Shown here: in pieces, positions 17,496-25,743 of the stretch | How the letters are laid out: every line of letters begins with the position of its first letter | Position numbering within the stretch: the stretch's first letter is position 1 | The notes under the pieces: generated by a model | Seen by the model: only the letters and a program-made list of their open reading frames with translations | Database searches by the model: none | Told to the model about the DNA's origin: nothing | DNA from: Streptosporangiales bacterium | GTDB lineage: Bacteria; Actinomycetota; Actinomycetes; Streptosporangiales; WHST01 | Assembly (NCBI GenBank): GCA_009379825.1 | Contig: WHTA01000005.1 | Span: 62,001 to 126,000 of the forward strand | Length of the DNA: 64,000 bases | Direction: 5' to 3' | Made by a program: the position numbers and the translations under genes

Positions 17496-18752
17496 TCATA
17501 CAGAGACCTGGTTCGCCACTGAGCCGAGGATGCCGCGCAGCTGCTCCAGCGACCCGGCGATCCACGGCAGCCGCACCGGGTCGTCGGACGCCAGCGCGGC
17601 CCACCGCTTCTCTGTGTCGCCGTACAGCAGGCTGGTGGCGACGCGGAACCGCAACGCGTCAGGAGCGTCGCCGAAGCTCTCCCCCGGCAACACGGCGAGG
17701 CCGTGCTCGTCCAGCAGGTACCTGCCGAGGTCGGCGCCTGAGCGCACGCCCTGCCGGTCCAGCCCGGGACGGACGGCCTCGAGGTCCGGATAGAGGTAGA
17801 AGGCAGCATCCGGCGTACGCAGCGTCGCACCCGCGGCCGCGAAGGTCTCCGCGACGGCGGCGGCAACGGCACCGTGCAACCGGCGCGCCCGCGTCACGTG
17901 CTCGACGACCTCCGCGGGCTCGTCGAGCGCGTACACCGCGACGTTCTCCATCGGGCTGGCGATGCACGACCACAGCTCGGACGCGACGCCGAGCATGGTG
18001 TCGCGCCACCGGGCAGCTTCCGCGGTGTCAGGCAACCGGGCGAACCCGATGCGCCAACCGCCGAGCGCCAGGTTCTTGCTGAGCCCGCCGGTCACGATGG
18101 TGCGCTGCGGCAGGTAGCTCGCCGGGCTGGCTACTGCGCCGCCGTCGTGCACGAGGTCGCGGTAGATCTCGTCGGAGAGCACGACCAGGCCCTCGCGCTC
18201 GGCGATCGCACACACCTCGCGCACCGCGTGCTCGGGAGCCAGGGTGCCGGTCGGGTTGTCGGGCAGCGTGACCACGAGCAGCCGCGGGTCGGCGCCGGCC
18301 GCGCGCGCGTCCCGTACGACGGCCACGAGCCGGTCGGGATCGGGCACCCCACCGTAGCCGTCGGCCACCGGCACGCCGATCACCTTCCTGCCAGCGAGCG
18401 CCGCCTGTGCCGCGTACGTGACCCACGAAGGCACCGGTAGCACCACGTCGCCGCCGACCGCGGCGAGCACCGCGTACAGCAGCGGCTTGCTGCCGGGTGC
18501 GAGCAGCACCTGGTCGGGTCCTGTGGGCAGGCCGCGACGGCTCCAGTAGCCCGCGGCCGCCTGCCGCGCCGCCGCCGATCCCGCGACCGGCGCGTAACCG
18601 TTGGCGGCCACCGCCTCGTGCAGCCGGTCCGCGAGCGCAGGGTGGACGGGCAGGCCGGCTTCCCCGAAGCCGAGGTGGAGCACCTTGCGGCCGGCGTCGC
18701 GGTAGGCCGCCACCCGCTCGTTGATCTCCAGGGTTGCCGAGTGTGCGACCAC
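17496..18752 (-). CDS. Class I/II aminotransferase (PLP)
   Basis: A 418-residue fold-type I aminotransferase. The conserved core is present: YAPVAGSAAARQAAAGYW, LVVTLPDNPTGTLAP (N-P-x-G), LVVLSDEIYRDL (Asp binding PLP N1) and IVTGGLSKNLALGGWRIGF (Schiff-base Lys). The start is GTG at 18752, six bases after AGGAGGAG. It diverges from an RpiR-type regulator with an 89-bp gap that contains a TGCAA-N6-TTGCA repeat. It is followed by the HAD hydrolase. The amino donor is unknown; aspartate, aromatic or branched-chain substrates are all possible. Confidence 0.9.
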   Translation of the reverse strand: MVAHSATLEINERVAAYRDAGRKVLHLGFGEAGLPVHPALADRLHEAVAANGYAPVAGSAAARQAAAGYWSRRGLPTGPDQVLLAPGSKPLLYAVLAAVGGDVVLPVPSWVTYAAQAALAGRKVIGVPVADGYGGVPDPDRLVAVVRDARAAGADPRLLVVTLPDNPTGTLAPEHAVREVCAIAEREGLVVLSDEIYRDLVHDGGAVASPASYLPQRTIVTGGLSKNLALGGWRIGFARLPDTAEAARWRDTMLGVASELWSCIASPMENVAVYALDEPAEVVEHVTRARRLHGAVAAAVAETFAAAGATLRTPDAAFYLYPDLEAVRPGLDRQGVRSGADLGRYLLDEHGLAVLPGESFGDAPDALRFRVATSLLYGDTEKRWAALASDDPVRLPWIAGSLEQLRGILGSVANQVSV

Positions 18753-18778
18753 GTCTCCTCCTCGCGCCGGCGGCGGGA

Positions 18779-18794
18779 TGCAAATAGACTTGCA
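18779..18794. promoter_or_regulatory. Candidate operator between aminotransferase and RpiR genes
   Basis: TGCAAATAGACTTGCA is an inverted repeat TGCAA-N6-TTGCA in the divergent promoter region. A second, weaker dyad GACAT-N6-ATGTC follows at 18805-18820. The position suits control of both divergent genes by the RpiR protein. Binding is an inference. Confidence 0.45.
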
Positions 18795-18841
18795 AACAAC
18801 GCTAGACATGCAAAGATGTCGCGGTCAAGGAGAGGAGCGGC

Positions 18842-19717
18842 ATGACCGCACCACCGGAGACGTTCGACGAGCTGGTCGGCGAGCTCCAGCACCGACTGCC
18901 GTCGCTGTCCCCCGCGCACCGGCGGCTCGCGCAGCGGATCATGGCCGACCCCGAGGCCGTCGCGTTCATGACCATCTCCGAGCTGGCGGCGGACGCCGGT
19001 GTCAACGAGGCGACGGTGGTGCGCTTCGCCGGCAGTCTCGGCCTGAAGGGCTACCCGGGAGTCGCTCACCTCTGCCGACTGCGGCTGCGCGAACAGGCCC
19101 AGCTGCTGCACCGCTACGACACCATGGAGAGCGACGGTGAGGAGCTACTGCAGCGCGCCACCATGGCCGACCAGGCGAACATCGCCCGCACCGTCTCCCG
19201 CATCGAGCCGGCGACCTGGGACGCGGCCGTCGCGGCGCTCAGCGAGGCGCCACGGGTGCACGTGATGGGCCTACGCAAGTGCCACGCACCCGCGTACCTC
19301 CTCGGCTACCTGCTCCGGATGGTGCGCGAGGACGTCGAGACGGTCACCGTAGGGGCGGGCACCCTCGCCGACGACCTCCGCCGGGTACGGGCCGGCGACT
19401 GCTTCGTCGCGCTCGCGATCCACAGGTACAGCACGGAGACCGTACGCGCCGCAGGCTGGGCGCAACGCCGCGGCGCCCACGGCATCGCGCTCACCGACAA
19501 CCCCGGCTCACCGCTGGCACTCACCGCGGACGAGGTCTTCTACGTCGACGTGTCGGGGCCGTCCGTACTGCGATCGGTGACCGCGTTCACGTCGCTGACG
19601 CAGGCGTTGGCCGGCGGCGTCGCGCAGGCGCTCGGCCACCAGGCGCGCGAGACGCTACTCGACGAGGAGGCGCTGCTGCGCGACTTCCACGCCTACACCG
19701 ACGAGGCCGGCGGCTGA
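18842..19717 (+). CDS. MurR/RpiR-family transcriptional regulator
   Basis: A 291-residue regulator. The N-terminal HTH_6 domain (about residues 10-85, LAQRIMADPEAVAFMTISELAADAGVNEATVVRFAGSLGLKGYP) is followed by a SIS phosphosugar-binding domain (about 125-260, RVHVMGLRKCHAPAYLLGYLL...IALTDNPGSPLALTADEV). GGAGAGGAGCGG stands just before the ATG. It diverges from the aminotransferase/HAD pair and is its probable regulator. SIS domains in RpiR proteins usually bind phosphorylated sugars, though many actinobacterial relatives govern amino-acid catabolism. Confidence 0.9.
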   Translation: MTAPPETFDELVGELQHRLPSLSPAHRRLAQRIMADPEAVAFMTISELAADAGVNEATVVRFAGSLGLKGYPGVAHLCRLRLREQAQLLHRYDTMESDGEELLQRATMADQANIARTVSRIEPATWDAAVAALSEAPRVHVMGLRKCHAPAYLLGYLLRMVREDVETVTVGAGTLADDLRRVRAGDCFVALAIHRYSTETVRAAGWAQRRGAHGIALTDNPGSPLALTADEVFYVDVSGPSVLRSVTAFTSLTQALAGGVAQALGHQARETLLDEEALLRDFHAYTDEAGG

Positions 19718-19729
19718 CGACGCGACGGG

Positions 19730-20552
19730 TCAGGGTCGCCTGGCGACGCCGCAGTACAGCCACCGGCCGCTGTCGTCGTCGGCCTCGACCGGGTCCTCGC
19801 ATCCCCACAGCCCGAGGAACGTGACCTTGGGCTCTGCCCCCTCGTACGGCGGCACGATCTCCAGGTCGGCGAAGTACATCTCCACCTGGTCCCTGGACCT
19901 GAGGTAGATGCTCTCGTTGGTGTTCTTGTAGACGCCGAAGAGCCCGCGTAGCGCCGCCGGCGGCTGCTTGTCCGCCGTCACGTGGCTGAGCGCGAGGTAG
20001 CTGTCAGGCGCACACGTCTCCATGTACGTCGCGACCGCGCCGAGCGGGTCACGCTGGTCGGAGACGAAGTGCAGCACGGCGGTGCTGAGCACGGCGACCG
20101 GCTGCCCGAAGTCGATCAGGTCGCGCGTCTTCTGGTGCCCGAGCACGTCGTCCGGCTTGCACGCGTCGGCGTGGATGTACTCAGTGTTCACCGAACCCGC
20201 CACGAGCTCCTGGCCGCGGTCGACCGCACGGGGGTCGTCGTCGACGTACACCACCCCGCGCGTCCCTGTTGATGCGCTGCACGACCTCGTGCGTGTTGTT
20301 CTGGGTGGGCAACCCGGCGCCGAGGTCGAGGAACTGCCGGATGCCCTGCTCGGCGAGCCAGCGAGTGGCGCGCTGGTGGAACGCCCGGTTGGCGCCCGCG
20401 ATGATCTCGGCTTCCGGCACCGCGGTACGCAGCTGGGTGGCCGCCGCACGCTCGGCGTCGGTGTGCTTCGACCCGGCGAGGTACACGTCGTAGATCCCGG
20501 CCGCGGTGGGCTTGGCGGCCTCCTGACCAGAAAGCTGCTCGGTCTCCGCCAT
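19730..20552 (-). CDS. SAM-dependent methyltransferase (Methyltransf_19), frameshifted
   Basis: A protein of about 273 residues of the actinomycete-specific S-adenosyl methyltransferase family (PF04672 type). The N-terminus AAGIYDVYLAGSKHTDAERAAA and GANRAFHQRATRWLAEQGIRQFLDLGAGLPTQ are typical. After INRDAR the frame must drop one base of a four-C run at 20254-20257 (plus-strand sense) to continue VVYVDDDPRAV, HADACKPDDV and AVLSTAVLHFVSD. The lesion is a one-base homopolymer length change, so a sequencing error is plausible. ATG at 20552. The family is abundant in Streptomyces and relatives and its physiological substrate is not known. It is convergent with the RpiR gene. Confidence 0.85.
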
Positions 20553-20645
20553 CCCACTCCGATGGTCGAGCGTGCCAGGTCGTCGTCCCCGCCGAGCAGG
20601 CCCGAGTTTAGTCGACCGCGCCGCTCGGCACACCCTGGCCCGACG

Positions 20646-21071
20646 TCACTTCCGGTCGCCCGCGACCGTGTCGAGGACGAAACCGAGACCCATGCCGAGC
20701 AGCCAGGTGTCCTTCGCCAGCGCGATGCCGTCCGGTGTGGGACGCAGGCTCCCTTCCTGCCGCATCCCCGGCGTACGCAGGTACAGACCGAACAGCCCAC
20801 CGGCGAACGCCGCCAGCCCGGCACCCGCGACCGCGGTGGGCACGACAGGGAGCAGCAGCACCGTGCCGAGCGTGATCTCGCCGGCCGAGACCAACCGGGT
20901 GAACGTCTGTGCGTCGAGGTTCTTCACGAACGGGTACGTCCCGCTGGCCATGCCGTGCAGGTGCTCCGCGGTCTCGGCATCCGCCGAGCGCTTGGACAGA
21001 CCCGAGTTCAGGATGAACGCGCCGGCCGCAGTGCGACCGGGCAGGTCACGCAGCATCGTCTTCCAACGCAT
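20646..21071 (-). CDS. DoxX-like membrane protein
   Basis: A 141-residue protein with three to four hydrophobic helices (VSAGEITLGTVLLLPVVPTAVAGAGLAAFAGGLFGLYL and the C-terminal DTWLLGMGLGFVLDTV). The arrangement GAFILNSGLSK ... AGEITLGTVLL ... GLYLRTPGMR resembles DoxX/DUF417-type small membrane proteins. The ATG lies at 21071. Function unknown; some relatives are linked to redox balance. It stands upstream, on the minus strand, of the methyltransferase, with a 93-bp gap. Confidence 0.65.
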   Translation of the reverse strand: MRWKTMLRDLPGRTAAGAFILNSGLSKRSADAETAEHLHGMASGTYPFVKNLDAQTFTRLVSAGEITLGTVLLLPVVPTAVAGAGLAAFAGGLFGLYLRTPGMRQEGSLRPTPDGIALAKDTWLLGMGLGFVLDTVAGDRK

Positions 21072-21163
21072 GAAACCCCCTGAGCGAATTGGGAAGACAC
21101 CACCCTACGACCGCAACCACGCTCCTACCCGCCTGCACGTCCCATTCCGCGGGTCGGCATCCA

Positions 21164-21192
21164 TTGACATGGAACAGTGATCCAATTAACTT
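21164..21192 (+). promoter_or_regulatory. Candidate sigma-70-type promoter of the amidohydrolase operon
   Basis: A consensus -35 TTGACA (21164-21169), a 17-bp spacer and TAACTT (21187-21192) form a good promoter about 90 bp upstream of the amidohydrolase ATG. The stretch after it is unusually AT-rich for this window and contains the palindrome TCTATAGA and two copies of TCCAATT. This 212-bp gap (21072-21283) contains no other gene. Confidence 0.55.
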
Positions 21193-21283
21193 CCCTCTAT
21201 AGAATCTAGCTCCAATTTCGTGGGCTCGTCGAGCTAACCCGACCGGGCAGTTTCGGACCCGCCAACGACGTCGAAGGGAACCG

Positions 21284-22495
21284 ATGACCACATCCCCGGA
21301 GCTCCGCCGCGCGGAAGCGATGATCCTGAAGACCGAGCCACGCCGCGGACTGCTCGCCAACGCCGCCAAGGAGGCGAAGGCGCGCGGGCTCTACGACATC
21401 CCCATCGTGGACGTGGACTGCCACATCATCGAGACGATGAACATGGCCGAGCTCATCCCGTTCATCAAGAACCCGGCGATCAAGCACCTGTACTCGAAGG
21501 TGCCGAGCATGGCCAACATGGACCTCGCCGGCAGCTACGGTGACCGCGACGCCGGCGGCCGGATCTTCCGTGACACGCCGATCCCGGGCACCCGCGGCGC
21601 ACCGTCGGTCGAGGGCCTGCTCGACGACATGCGGGTGATCGGCATCGACTACGCGTCGATCTTCCCCACCCCGATGCTCGCGCTCGGCGAGCACCCGGAC
21701 ATCGAGGTGGAGGTCGCGGTCGCGCAGGCATACAACCGGTGGCTCGTGGAGAACTACCTCGGGCACGACCCCAGGGTCAAAGCACTGCTCTACCTCCCGT
21801 TCAACGACCCGGAAGCGTCGTACCAGGAAGTCGTCGAGCTCGGCGACAAACCAGGCGTCGTCGGGTTCATGGTGACGAGCGTGCGCAAGACGCCGATCTA
21901 CCACAACAGCTACATGAAGACGTACGCGGCGCTGCAGGAACGCGGCCTGCCCATCGGGTTCCACAGCGGACCGAACTGGCACGCCGCCAGCGCCAGCGCA
22001 CAGCTCAACCGGTTCATGTCGGTGCATGCGCTGGACTTCCCGCTCTACAACATCCTGCACCTGTTCAACGTCGTCGTGAACGGGCTCCCCGAACGGTTCC
22101 CCAGGCTCAAGTGGGTCTTCTTCGAGGCCGGCATCTTCTGGCTCGCCTTCGCGATCCAACGGCTCGACCACGAGTTCCTCATGCGGCCCTCCGAGGCACC
22201 ACTGCTGAAGCGCCGGCCGAGCGAGTACATCAAGGAGATGTTCTTCGCGACGCAGCCGCTGGAGTACCCGGAGAAGATGGAGTACCTCGAGATGGTGTTC
22301 GACATGGTCGACGGGGAGTCCCAGCTGCTCTACGCGTCGGACTACCCGCACTGGGACTTCGACCTGCCGAGCCGGATCTACGACCTGCCGTTCCTCAGCG
22401 ACCAGGGGCGCAAACAGGTCCTCGGCGAGAACGCCATGCGGCTGTTCGACCTGCCCCAGCCGGCCATGCTCGACGTTGCCGAGGTGGAGTCATGA
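21284..22495 (+). CDS. Amidohydrolase-family metal-dependent hydrolase
   Basis: A 403-residue amidohydrolase_2 protein. Metal-site features are IPIVDVDCHIIE near residue 45, GLPIGFHSGPNWH in the middle and LLYASDYPHWDFD near the end, as in ACMSD/2-amino-3-carboxymuconate-6-semialdehyde decarboxylase-like enzymes. Members decarboxylate or hydrolyse ring-cleavage products and salicylate-like acids. The ATG has GAAGGGAACCG upstream. The stop overlaps the start of the Rieske gene (ATGA). Its coupling to a Rieske ferredoxin, a small orphan protein and an MHS transporter indicates one pathway, probably for an aromatic or heterocyclic acid. Confidence 0.88.
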   Translation: MTTSPELRRAEAMILKTEPRRGLLANAAKEAKARGLYDIPIVDVDCHIIETMNMAELIPFIKNPAIKHLYSKVPSMANMDLAGSYGDRDAGGRIFRDTPIPGTRGAPSVEGLLDDMRVIGIDYASIFPTPMLALGEHPDIEVEVAVAQAYNRWLVENYLGHDPRVKALLYLPFNDPEASYQEVVELGDKPGVVGFMVTSVRKTPIYHNSYMKTYAALQERGLPIGFHSGPNWHAASASAQLNRFMSVHALDFPLYNILHLFNVVVNGLPERFPRLKWVFFEAGIFWLAFAIQRLDHEFLMRPSEAPLLKRRPSEYIKEMFFATQPLEYPEKMEYLEMVFDMVDGESQLLYASDYPHWDFDLPSRIYDLPFLSDQGRKQVLGENAMRLFDLPQPAMLDVAEVES

Positions 22496-22890
22496 CCCAG
22501 GAGCACGTGACCGCGAGAGTGCCCACCGAGTACCACGTCTGCGCCGCAGACGACGTCGCCGAGCGCGACCGGGTGCTCATCGACGCGGGCGGCGTCGAGA
22601 TCGGCATCTTCAAGGTGAAGGGCAAGTTCTACGCGTACGAGAACCGGTGCGTACACCAAGGCGGTCCGGTGTGCCGAGGCGACGTACTCGGGCGTTGGGA
22701 GGAGCACCTCGACGAGGGCGGCCAGGTCGTCGGCGCCGACTTCTCCACCGAGCACATCGACATCGCGTGTCCCTGGCACGGCTGGGAGTACGACGTCGAA
22801 ACGGGGAAGAACATCGCGGATCCCCGGTTCCGACTGCGCTCGTTCGACGTCGTGGTACGCGACGGCGACATCTTCATCACCATCCCTTAG
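22492..22890 (+). CDS. Rieske [2Fe-2S] ferredoxin-like protein
   Basis: A 132-residue single Rieske domain. The two ligand motifs are CVHQGG (about residues 49-54) and CPWHGWEYD (about 89-97), so all four Cys/His ligands are present. The spacing between the boxes is 37 residues, about twenty more than in ordinary Rieske ferredoxins; the insert reads GRWEEHLDEGGQVVGADFS. A further cysteine (PVCRG) lies between the boxes. No oxygenase large subunit is in the operon. It may pass electrons to an oxygenase elsewhere or work directly with the amidohydrolase. It is translationally coupled to that gene. Confidence 0.88.
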   Translation: MTQEHVTARVPTEYHVCAADDVAERDRVLIDAGGVEIGIFKVKGKFYAYENRCVHQGGPVCRGDVLGRWEEHLDEGGQVVGADFSTEHIDIACPWHGWEYDVETGKNIADPRFRLRSFDVVVRDGDIFITIP

Positions 22891-22904
22891 CGAGGACGGC
22901 ATCC

Positions 22905-23147
22905 ATGAGCACCCCACTGCCGGCCGATGTCGAGCAGCTCAGCGACGAGGAGCTCAGGGCACTGCTCGAGCTCGTCATAAAGGTCTACTCACAGCGCGTC
23001 CAGGCACTCGTGGACGACGGAGAACCACCGTTCCCGCCGCTGCGCGCGGAGGGGTACGCAACCGCGACCGACGTCATGGTCGCGGTGCGGAACATGCTGA
23101 AGGTGTTCGAGATAGCACCGTTCGAGCTGAGCATGCTGCGCTACTGA
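22905..23147 (+). CDS. Small hypothetical protein in amidohydrolase/Rieske operon
   Basis: An 80-residue soluble, mostly helical protein (SDEELRALLELVIKVYSQRVQALVDDG and DVMVAVRNMLKVFEIAPFELSML). There are no cysteines and no membrane segment. I recognise no family. The ATG at 22905 is preceded by GCGAGGACGGC and lies 14 bp after the Rieske stop, so it belongs to the operon. Size and helical content suggest an accessory subunit or assembly factor for its neighbours, which is an inference from context only. Confidence 0.7.
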   Translation: MSTPLPADVEQLSDEELRALLELVIKVYSQRVQALVDDGEPPFPPLRAEGYATATDVMVAVRNMLKVFEIAPFELSMLRY

Positions 23148-23207
23148 CTTTGCGGTAACCCACTTCCCGTCGCGGGGCCAACGGCGGCCGATCAGCGAGG
23201 AGCGATG

Positions 23208-24529
23208 ATGGCAGAACGGGCGACTTCCCAGCCTGGCGTGAGCGACGATGCGTACCCCGCGCCTCGCGAGGCCCGCCGCGCCGGGATCGCAGCCTTCATC
23301 GGCACCACCATCGAGTACTACGACTTCTACATCTACAGCTCGGCTTCCGCGCTGGTGCTCGGGAAGATCTTCTTCTCCGGAGCACCACCGGCCATCGGCA
23401 CGCTCGCGGCCTTCGCCACCTTCTGGACCGGCTTCCTCACCCGGCCGTTGGGCGCCGTGATCTTCGGCCACTTCGGCGACCGCTACGGACGCAAGACCGC
23501 GCTGATCGTCACGTTGACCCTGATGGGTCTCTCGACATGCGGCATCGGCGCGTTGCCAGGTACGTACAGATCGGTGTCGCCGCACCGGTCCTGCTCATCC
23601 TGCTGCGGATGATCCAGGGCGTCGCGATCGGCGGCGAGTGGGGCGGCGCCGTACTCATCGCGACGGAGTACGCGCCACCGCGTAAGAAGTTGCTCTACGG
23701 CGCGTTCGCCCAACAGGGTTCCCCCGCGGGGAACCTGCTCGCGACGGCCGCGTTCCTGCTCATGGCCCAGCTCCCGGACGCGGCATTCGAGTCGTGGGGT
23801 TGGCGAGTGCCGTTCCTCGCGTCCGCGGTGCTGGTCGCCGTCGGCCTCTTCATCCGGCTGCGACTCGCCGAGACCCCAGAGATGCGGAAGGTCATCGAAC
23901 GCAGGGAGGTGTCCAGGCTCCCGATCAAGGACGTGCTCCTGAGCCACCCGGTTCTCGTGCTGCTCGGCGTCGGCGCGGTCACCGCAGGGATCTCCATCAC
24001 CTACGTGAAGACGACGTTCGCGCTCTCGTGGGCGACCACGGAGCTGTCCTTCGACCGCTCTGCGTTCCTCACCATCATCTCGATCGCGCTGATCGCCCAG
24101 GTGATCGTGCAGCCGTTCGGCGCCGTGATCGCCAGCCGGATCGACATCAAGCGCGCGATCGCCTGGATCCTGCTGCCCGAGGTCGTCCTGCTGCCGCTGA
24201 TGTTCGTACTGATCGGGACGAACTCGTTCTGGCTGGCCATGCTGGGCATGGTGCTCGCGACGTTCCCGCACGCGATGTACTACGCCGCACTGGCCGGAAT
24301 CCTCGCCAAGGTGTTCCCCGCCGCCGTCCGTTACACCGGCATGTCGTTGTGCTACACCCTCTGCACGACCCTGTTCGCAGGCACCGCACCCATGGTGTCG
24401 CAGTTCCTACTGAGCAGCACAGGCACAGTGTGGTCCGTAGTAGCACTGGGACTCGCCTACGTCGCCATCACCCTCGTATCGGTAATGCCCCTCCTGACCA
24501 GAACGCACCAGAACACCACACCCGCGTAG
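23208..24529 (+). CDS. MHS-family MFS symporter, frameshifted
   Basis: A protein of about 440 residues. The N-terminal part (IAAFIGTTIEYYDFYIYSSAS, GHFGDRYGRKTALIVTLTLMG) and the C-terminal part (LLILLRMIQGVAIGGEWGGAVLIATEYAP onward to twelve helices) are both classical MHS sequence but lie in different frames. Adding one base between 23558 and 23561 joins ALP to YVQIGVAAP, the usual sequence. The ATG at 23208 fits GAGGAG best. It lies 60 bp after the 80-residue gene, so it probably imports the substrate of the amidohydrolase/Rieske enzymes. The lesion is a single base and may be an error. Confidence 0.85.
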
Positions 24530-24554
24530 CTCCATCGGCGGCCGGAGTCGGGTC

Positions 24555-24614
24555 TTGACCATCTCGGCGAAGCGCGTATACGGTCGCCGTTATGCGCATT
24601 AGTTATGCGCATAA
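24555..24614 (+). promoter_or_regulatory. Promoter with tandem LacI-type operators
   Basis: -35 TTGACC (24555-24560), 16-bp spacer, -10 TATACG (24577-24582). Transcription should start near 24589. Two 12-bp palindromes follow, TTATGCGCATTA (24590-24601, one mismatch) and TTATGCGCATAA (24603-24614, perfect), both centred on CG, with 13 bp between centres. They would let the LacI protein encoded just downstream repress its own operon. They also rule out the upstream ATG at 24592 as the likely start. Confidence 0.7.
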
Positions 24615-24627
24615 CTCTGAGGTGATC

Positions 24628-25743
24628 ATGGACGCGGAACAGCCACGGGAGCCGGAGCAGCGGCAACGGGCGCGAGCACGGCAGGCCGACATCGCGCGCG
24701 CTGCCGGTGTGTCGCAGGCGACCGTCTCACTCGTGCTGAGCGACGGCGAGGCCGCCGCACGGCGAGTGGCGGAACCGACGCGACGGCGCGTGCTCGAGGT
24801 CGCCGAGCAGCTCGGCTACTCGGTCAATCCGGCCGCGCGCAGCCTCGCCGGCGGACGCAACCGGCTGCTCGGCGTCTACACGTTCGAGGCCGTCTTCCCT
24901 TCCAGGGACCGCGACTTCTACAACCCGTTCCTCGTCACCATCGAGCAGGAGGCCGAGCGCGCGGCCTACGATCTCCTGCTCTTCACCAGTGCCACACTGC
25001 CCGACCAGCGGCGCAGCATCTATGCCGGCGGCGTCAACCGACTCGCCCTCGCCGACGGCTGCATCCTGCTCGGCCGCAGGGAGAACCAGGCCGAGGTAGC
25101 CCGGCTGGCCAGGGAGGGCTTCCCGTTCGTCTACGTCGGGCGCCGGGAGATCCCCGACTGCGAGTTCTCGTACGTGGCCGCCGACTACGCCGCAGTCACC
25201 GCGCAGGTCGCGGCACACCTCGTCGAGCTCGGACACCGCAACATCGCCTACCTCGGCGCGTACCAGCCCAAGACGCCGGACCACGACCGTGCCACCGGCT
25301 GGCAGGCGGCTGTCGAGGACGCCGGCATCGGCGACACCACACAGCTACTGCGGCTCGGCAAGCGCCGCGAGATCGAGCCGGTGATCGCGCAGCTGGTCGA
25401 AGACGGCTGCACGGCACTCGTCCTGGAGGACCCGGAGTCGGCACAGCGGTACCTGGACACGGTCGCCGAGCTCGGCCTCGACGTGCCCGGCGACATCTCC
25501 GTAGCAGTGCTCGGCGACGTACCGACCGTCAGCGGCACGAGCAACTGGACCGGTTTCCGCATCCCCAGGGAGGAGATGGCCAGGCAGGCCGTGCGGCTAC
25601 TGCTCGACGCCATCGACACACCGGCCGCGCAACCGGCGAACGTCACCGTGCCCTGTTCGTTCACCGCGGGCACGACGGTCGGCAAGGTGCCGCGCGCCAC
25701 CGGCACCCGTACGCGCAGGACGACACGAGGACGGAGCCGATGA
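24628..25743 (+). CDS. LacI-family regulator, first gene of the FAD/ABC operon
   Basis: A 371-residue LacI regulator: HTH RQADIARAAGVSQATVSLVLSDGEAAARR, hinge VNPAARSLAGGRNRLLGVY, and a sugar-binding-like sensor domain (NPFLVTIEQEAERAAYDLLLF, DGCILLGRRENQ, GTSNWTGFRIPREEMARQAV). I place the start at 24628 (GAGGTGATC upstream); the in-frame ATG at 24592 lies inside the operators. The stop overlaps the start of the first FAD oxidoreductase (ATGA). It is thus the leading cistron of its own operon, with autoregulation through the tandem palindromes. Confidence 0.92.
   Translation: MDAEQPREPEQRQRARARQADIARAAGVSQATVSLVLSDGEAAARRVAEPTRRRVLEVAEQLGYSVNPAARSLAGGRNRLLGVYTFEAVFPSRDRDFYNPFLVTIEQEAERAAYDLLLFTSATLPDQRRSIYAGGVNRLALADGCILLGRRENQAEVARLAREGFPFVYVGRREIPDCEFSYVAADYAAVTAQVAAHLVELGHRNIAYLGAYQPKTPDHDRATGWQAAVEDAGIGDTTQLLRLGKRREIEPVIAQLVEDGCTALVLEDPESAQRYLDTVAELGLDVPGDISVAVLGDVPTVSGTSNWTGFRIPREEMARQAVRLLLDAIDTPAAQPANVTVPCSFTAGTTVGKVPRATGTRTRRTTRGRSR

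Noticed and set aside
24592-24627. ATG at 24592 as the start of the LacI gene
   Set aside because: It falls inside the tandem operators and almost on the predicted transcription start; ATG 24628 has a ribosome site.
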